This document shows positions 61,193 through 64,000 of a DNA stretch of 64,000 bases, piece by piece. The translations under genes were made by a program, and so were the position numbers. This DNA comes from Stutzerimonas kunmingensis. Lineage in GTDB: Bacteria; Pseudomonadota; Gammaproteobacteria; Pseudomonadales; Pseudomonadaceae. The notes beneath the pieces were generated by a model that saw only the letters and a list, made by a program, of their open reading frames with translations, had not been told where the DNA came from and ran no database searches. The number at the start of each line of letters is the position of its first letter. Within the stretch, counting starts at the first letter, position 1. The stretch covers positions 474,265 to 538,264 of the forward strand of contig NZ_PISM01000021.1 in assembly GCF_002929225.1 (NCBI RefSeq), in the 5' to 3' direction.

Positions 61193-62167
61193 ATGGCCTA
61201 CGGAAAACTCTACGGCGCCCTGGTGGTGCTGACCGGTGCGTCCAGCGGCATCGGTCGCGCCGCTGCCCAGGCTTTCGCCCGCCAGGGCGCGCGACTAGTG
61301 CTTGCCGCGCGCGACGTCGAAGCGCTGACGGAAACCGCCGATGAATGCCGCGCGCTCGGTGGCGAAGTCCTGGTGGTGCCCACCGATGTCACCCACAGCG
61401 ACGAGGTCGAAGCACTGGCCAGCGCTGCGGCGGAGTTCGGCCAGGGGCGCATCGATGTGTGGATCAACAATGCCGGCATCGGCGCGGTCGGCGCGTTCGA
61501 CGAGACGCCACTGGATGCCCATGAACAGGTGGTGCAGACCGATCTGCTCGGCTATCTGCGTGGCGCCCATGTGGTGCTGCCGTACTTCAAGCAGCAAAAG
61601 AGCGGTGTGCTGATCAATACGCTGTCGGTCGGCAGCTGGGTGGCGCAACCGTTCGCGGCGGCCTATTCGGCCAGCAAGTTCGGCCTGCGCGGCCTGTCCC
61701 AGGCGCTGCGCGGCGAACTGGGAGCCTGGCCGGGGATTCACATCTGCGATGTGTATCCCGGCATTGTCGATACCCCCGGCTTTCGCGACGGCGGCAACTA
61801 CGCCGGGCGCTCGTTGCAGCCGCCGCCACCGCTGCTCGATCCGCGTCAGGTGGCCGATGCCATGGTCAGTCTGGCCCTGCATCCGCGCCACACCACGTCG
61901 GTCGGCGCGACCGCCACATTGCTGCGCCTGGCGCATTTCCTCACCCCGGGCTTCGATCGACTCAATGGGCTGCTGACCGGCTTCGCGCTTGGCCGCGCGC
62001 AGCGAGTGGCGCCCTCGTCAGGCAATCTCTTTCATCCGCCGCTGGGCCAGCGGCGCATCGATGGCGGCTGGCGCTCGTCGCCGGATGATGACAAGCGCTG
62101 GCTGTTGATCGGCGGCGTGGCAGCCGGGTTGATCGGTCTTGGCGTATGCCTGGCGCGGCGGCGCTGA
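61193..62167 (+). CDS. Short-chain dehydrogenase/reductase with C-terminal membrane anchor
   Basis: A 324-residue classical SDR. TGASSGIG at 14-21 binds the nucleotide, NNAG is at 92-95, and Y158-x3-K162 in YSASK is the catalytic pair. The C-terminal segment WLLIGGVAAGLIGLGVCLARRR (303-324) is a predicted membrane anchor, giving a membrane-bound reductase. GGAGGAACG precedes the ATG. Substrate unknown. Confidence 0.88.
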   Translation: MAYGKLYGALVVLTGASSGIGRAAAQAFARQGARLVLAARDVEALTETADECRALGGEVLVVPTDVTHSDEVEALASAAAEFGQGRIDVWINNAGIGAVGAFDETPLDAHEQVVQTDLLGYLRGAHVVLPYFKQQKSGVLINTLSVGSWVAQPFAAAYSASKFGLRGLSQALRGELGAWPGIHICDVYPGIVDTPGFRDGGNYAGRSLQPPPPLLDPRQVADAMVSLALHPRHTTSVGATATLLRLAHFLTPGFDRLNGLLTGFALGRAQRVAPSSGNLFHPPLGQRRIDGGWRSSPDDDKRWLLIGGVAAGLIGLGVCLARRR

Positions 62168-62174
62168 CCCGCTG

Positions 62175-63101
62175 TCAGCGCACCTTCGGCGCGGCACTGA
62201 CGCCTTCGAGTGTGGCGAAGGAGGTGTCCTTGGCGGTCAGCAGGAAGTCGCGCATGAAGGGTGAGTCGAGCATGTCGGCGCGGATGCCCGCATAAAGCGT
62301 GGCGAACAGACCTTTGTCGCCCAGCCGTTTGGCGGTGACGTAGCCGCGCGAGCTGTACTCGTGCAGCGCCCAGTTCGGCAGCGAGCAGACACCGCGCCCC
62401 GACGCTACCAGCTGCATCATCATCACAGTGAGTTCCGAGGTGCGTACCTGCGCCGGTTCGATGTCGGCCGGTTCGAGGAAGCGGGTGAAGATATCCAGGC
62501 GGTCGCGTTCGATGGGGTAGGTAATCAGCGTCTCGCTGGCCAGGTCTTCCGGGCGGATGTACGGCCGCGCGGCCAGTGCATGCTGGTTCGCCACCGCCAG
62601 CAGGGCCTCGTAGGTGAACAGCGGCACGTAGGTGATGCCGGGCAGCTCCAGCGGGTCGGAGGTGACCACCAGATCGAGATCACCGCGCGCCAAGGCCGGT
62701 AGCGGGGCGAAGGAGAAGCCCGAGGCCAGATCCAGCTCGACCTCGGGCCAGGCATCGCGGAACTGGTCGATGGTCGGCATCAGCCACTGGAAGCAGCTGT
62801 GGCATTCGATGGCCATGTGCAGCCGCCCGGCGGTTCCGCCGGCCAGACGGGCGAGGTCACGTTCGGCACTGCGCAGTTGCGGCAGCATCAGATCCGCCAA
62901 TTGCAGCAGACGCAGGCCGGCGCTGGTAAAGCGCACCGGACGGGTCTTGCGCACGAACAGCTGCAGGCCGAGGCGTTCTTCCAGTTCCTTGAACTGATGG
63001 GAAAGCGCCGACTGCGTCAGGTGCAGGCGCTCGGCGGCTTCGACGAGACTGTCGGTTTCCCGAAGTGCATGAAGCGTCTTCAGGTGACGAATTTCCAGCA
63101 T
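62175..63101 (-). CDS. metR: LysR-family regulator (MetR-like)
   Basis: A 308-residue LysR protein starting MLEIRHLKTLHALRETDSLVEAAERLHLTQSALSHQFKELEERLG. The sequence around this HTH and IECHSCFQWLMPTIDQFRDAWPEVELD strongly resembles MetR, the homocysteine-sensing activator of methionine genes. It is convergent with the SDR. The 63102-63255 spacer contains no visible gene. Confidence 0.8.
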   Translation of the reverse strand: MLEIRHLKTLHALRETDSLVEAAERLHLTQSALSHQFKELEERLGLQLFVRKTRPVRFTSAGLRLLQLADLMLPQLRSAERDLARLAGGTAGRLHMAIECHSCFQWLMPTIDQFRDAWPEVELDLASGFSFAPLPALARGDLDLVVTSDPLELPGITYVPLFTYEALLAVANQHALAARPYIRPEDLASETLITYPIERDRLDIFTRFLEPADIEPAQVRTSELTVMMMQLVASGRGVCSLPNWALHEYSSRGYVTAKRLGDKGLFATLYAGIRADMLDSPFMRDFLLTAKDTSFATLEGVSAAPKVR

Positions 63102-63255
63102 GCCGAACTACCTTGCGAAGCGGGATCAGCACGGCCTCGAGCAGCAGGCCTGATGTTCCCTGAATGAATAAGAAGATGAGCAACGCTCATCCGCCGCAAG
63201 TGTGTCCCAGCATCTGGATGCTGTCGAGTGGCCGCTACGCAATCGGCCGGGCCAT

Positions 63256-63846
63256 TCAGAACCAGAGCCGCGAAACCATGTAGGCCAGACCAAAGAAGAA
63301 CAGCAGCGCGGCAACGATCATCGCGCCGTCGCGGGCCATCATGCCCAGCCCCAGCACGCTCAAGGCCGCGCCGGCAGTGGAGTTGCCGAACGGGATCAGC
63401 TCCAGCGGCGGCATGGTGGCGGCGATTGCCAGGCACAGCACGGCATTCAACCGATTCGCCAGGCCGTTGGTAAGGAAGGTCAGCCGCCGCTTGAGCAGGC
63501 GGTCGACGAAGCCGGCAACGCGATGCAGGAAGGCTATGGCCTTGTCGTACTTGCTGCGCGAGGCGCTACGTCGCAGCAGCCATTTGGGTAGCCAGAAGTG
63601 CTTCCGGCCGATCAGCAGCTGAATCGCGATCAACGAAACCATCACCGCGAACACGCTGGGCAATCCGGGAATTCCCGACAGTGGCGAGAACACCAGCAAG
63701 CCTGGCACCAGCAACAGGGCACCGAAGCTGCGCTCATCGGTGGCTTGCAGCATGCACTCGATGGTTACCGGCTGGTCGGCTTCGCCGGCCTTTTCGAGAC
63801 GCTGCAGCAAACTTTCGAGATTCTGCGGTGGCTGATCCGGATTCAT
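63256..63846 (-). CDS. ExoD-family membrane protein
   Basis: A 196-residue inner-membrane protein of the exopolysaccharide synthesis ExoD family. It begins MNPDQPPQNLESLLQRLEKA, with LLLVPGLLVFSPLSGIPGLPSVFAVMV and LTNGLANRLNAVLCLAIAATMPPLELIPFGNS as family blocks, and has four to five helices. Biochemical role unknown. A longer frame reaches into the IS and is not supported. The IS lies 32 bases upstream of its start and may have separated it from its promoter. Confidence 0.82.
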   Translation of the reverse strand: MNPDQPPQNLESLLQRLEKAGEADQPVTIECMLQATDERSFGALLLVPGLLVFSPLSGIPGLPSVFAVMVSLIAIQLLIGRKHFWLPKWLLRRSASRSKYDKAIAFLHRVAGFVDRLLKRRLTFLTNGLANRLNAVLCLAIAATMPPLELIPFGNSTAGAALSVLGLGMMARDGAMIVAALLFFFGLAYMVSRLWF

Positions 63847-63878
63847 GAATGCGCCTGGTAGGGAAGGTCTTCTTTTAG

Positions 63879-64000
63879 GGAAGGTCTGAAAAAGACTTCC
63901 TGATTTGGCAAAATCCCCCGACTTCACCTCGCCGAGTTTTCCCATGAAGCAGATGACCTTCGCCGACGCCGAGTACGCAGGCAAGCGCAAGCAGACCCGC
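63879..64000 (+). mobile_element. Second copy of the IS5-family element (left end, truncated by the window)
   Basis: GGAAGGTCTGAAAAAGACTTCC opens the copy at 63879, closely like the left end at 28746. TTAG precedes it. TAGGGAAGGTCT also occurs just outside at 63859-63870, perhaps a scar of an earlier insertion. Confidence 0.85.
63944..64000 (+). CDS. IS5-family transposase, 5' fragment at window edge
   Basis: The visible residues MKQMTFADAEYAGKRKQTR are identical to the start of the transposase at 28811. The gene continues past the window. Confidence 0.85.
   Translation, partial: MKQMTFADAEYAGKRKQTR

Overview
The window looks like the chromosome of a Stutzerimonas (Pseudomonas stutzeri-group) bacterium. 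This is an inference from gene content and style: GC-rich host genes, otsBA trehalose synthesis, a pseudomonad-type leuA/psi/rimI cluster, a six-gene curli cluster, acetoin/2,3-butanediol catabolism under an AcoR-type regulator, and an outer-membrane OprB porin beside a PQQ alcohol dehydrogenase. The organism was not confirmed by any search.

Layout. 1-9250: housekeeping and metabolic genes (carboxynorspermidine dehydrogenase, leuA, candidate HolD psi, rimI, otsB-otsA, beta-carbonic anhydrase, a DMT exporter), with two inverted-repeat elements ending in GTAGGGTGGA. 9377-9453: elongator tRNA-Met, used as the attachment site of a filamentous prophage of Pf1/Pf4 type (9408-20903), bounded by an exact 50-bp direct repeat. 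On the minus strand the prophage carries, in transcription order, an excisionase-like gene and a chain of tiny overlapping regulators, ssDNA-binding protein, coat proteins, adsorption protein, Zot-like assembly ATPase, replication initiator and integrase. Its left end carries a HigBA toxin-antitoxin pair and an excalibur-domain gene. Its right end carries a divergent repressor, a secreted small protein and a low-GC gene resembling the ApeA HEPN anti-phage RNase. Just outside attR lie a second excalibur gene and the decayed C-terminal half of an SF2 helicase, cut by a remnant IS end.

23.1-26.5 kb: LysR regulator, VOC protein, glutathione S-transferase and OprB porin. 26.6-30.0 kb: a quinohaemoprotein (PQQ plus haem c) alcohol dehydrogenase interrupted in its signal peptide by a complete 1191-bp IS5-family element with a TTAA target duplication; a second copy of the IS begins at the right edge of the window. 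30.2-39.7 kb: a minus-strand acetoin/2,3-butanediol operon (GMC oxidoreductase with a small Tat-exported subunit, acoA, butanediol dehydrogenase, acoB, a free-standing lipoyl carrier, a free-standing E2 catalytic domain and a lipoate ligase), with a sigma-54 promoter and palindromic sites facing a divergent acoR.

39.7-43.5 kb: a secreted SGNH-type esterase, an MDR oxidoreductase and an RlmI-like methyltransferase. 43.5-50.7 kb: an iron-siderophore uptake operon (MFS, TonB receptor, two permeases, ATPase, binding protein) with a candidate Fur site. 50.9-54.9 kb: a DUF305 protein, a retropepsin-like protein, LysR and RutR-like TetR regulators, and a Tsx-like channel. 55.3-59.7 kb: the curli genes csgDEFG-csgBA on one strand, with an unusually long CsgA. 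59.9-63.9 kb: a LysE exporter, a VOC protein, an SDR, a LysR regulator and an ExoD-like membrane protein, then the second IS5 copy.
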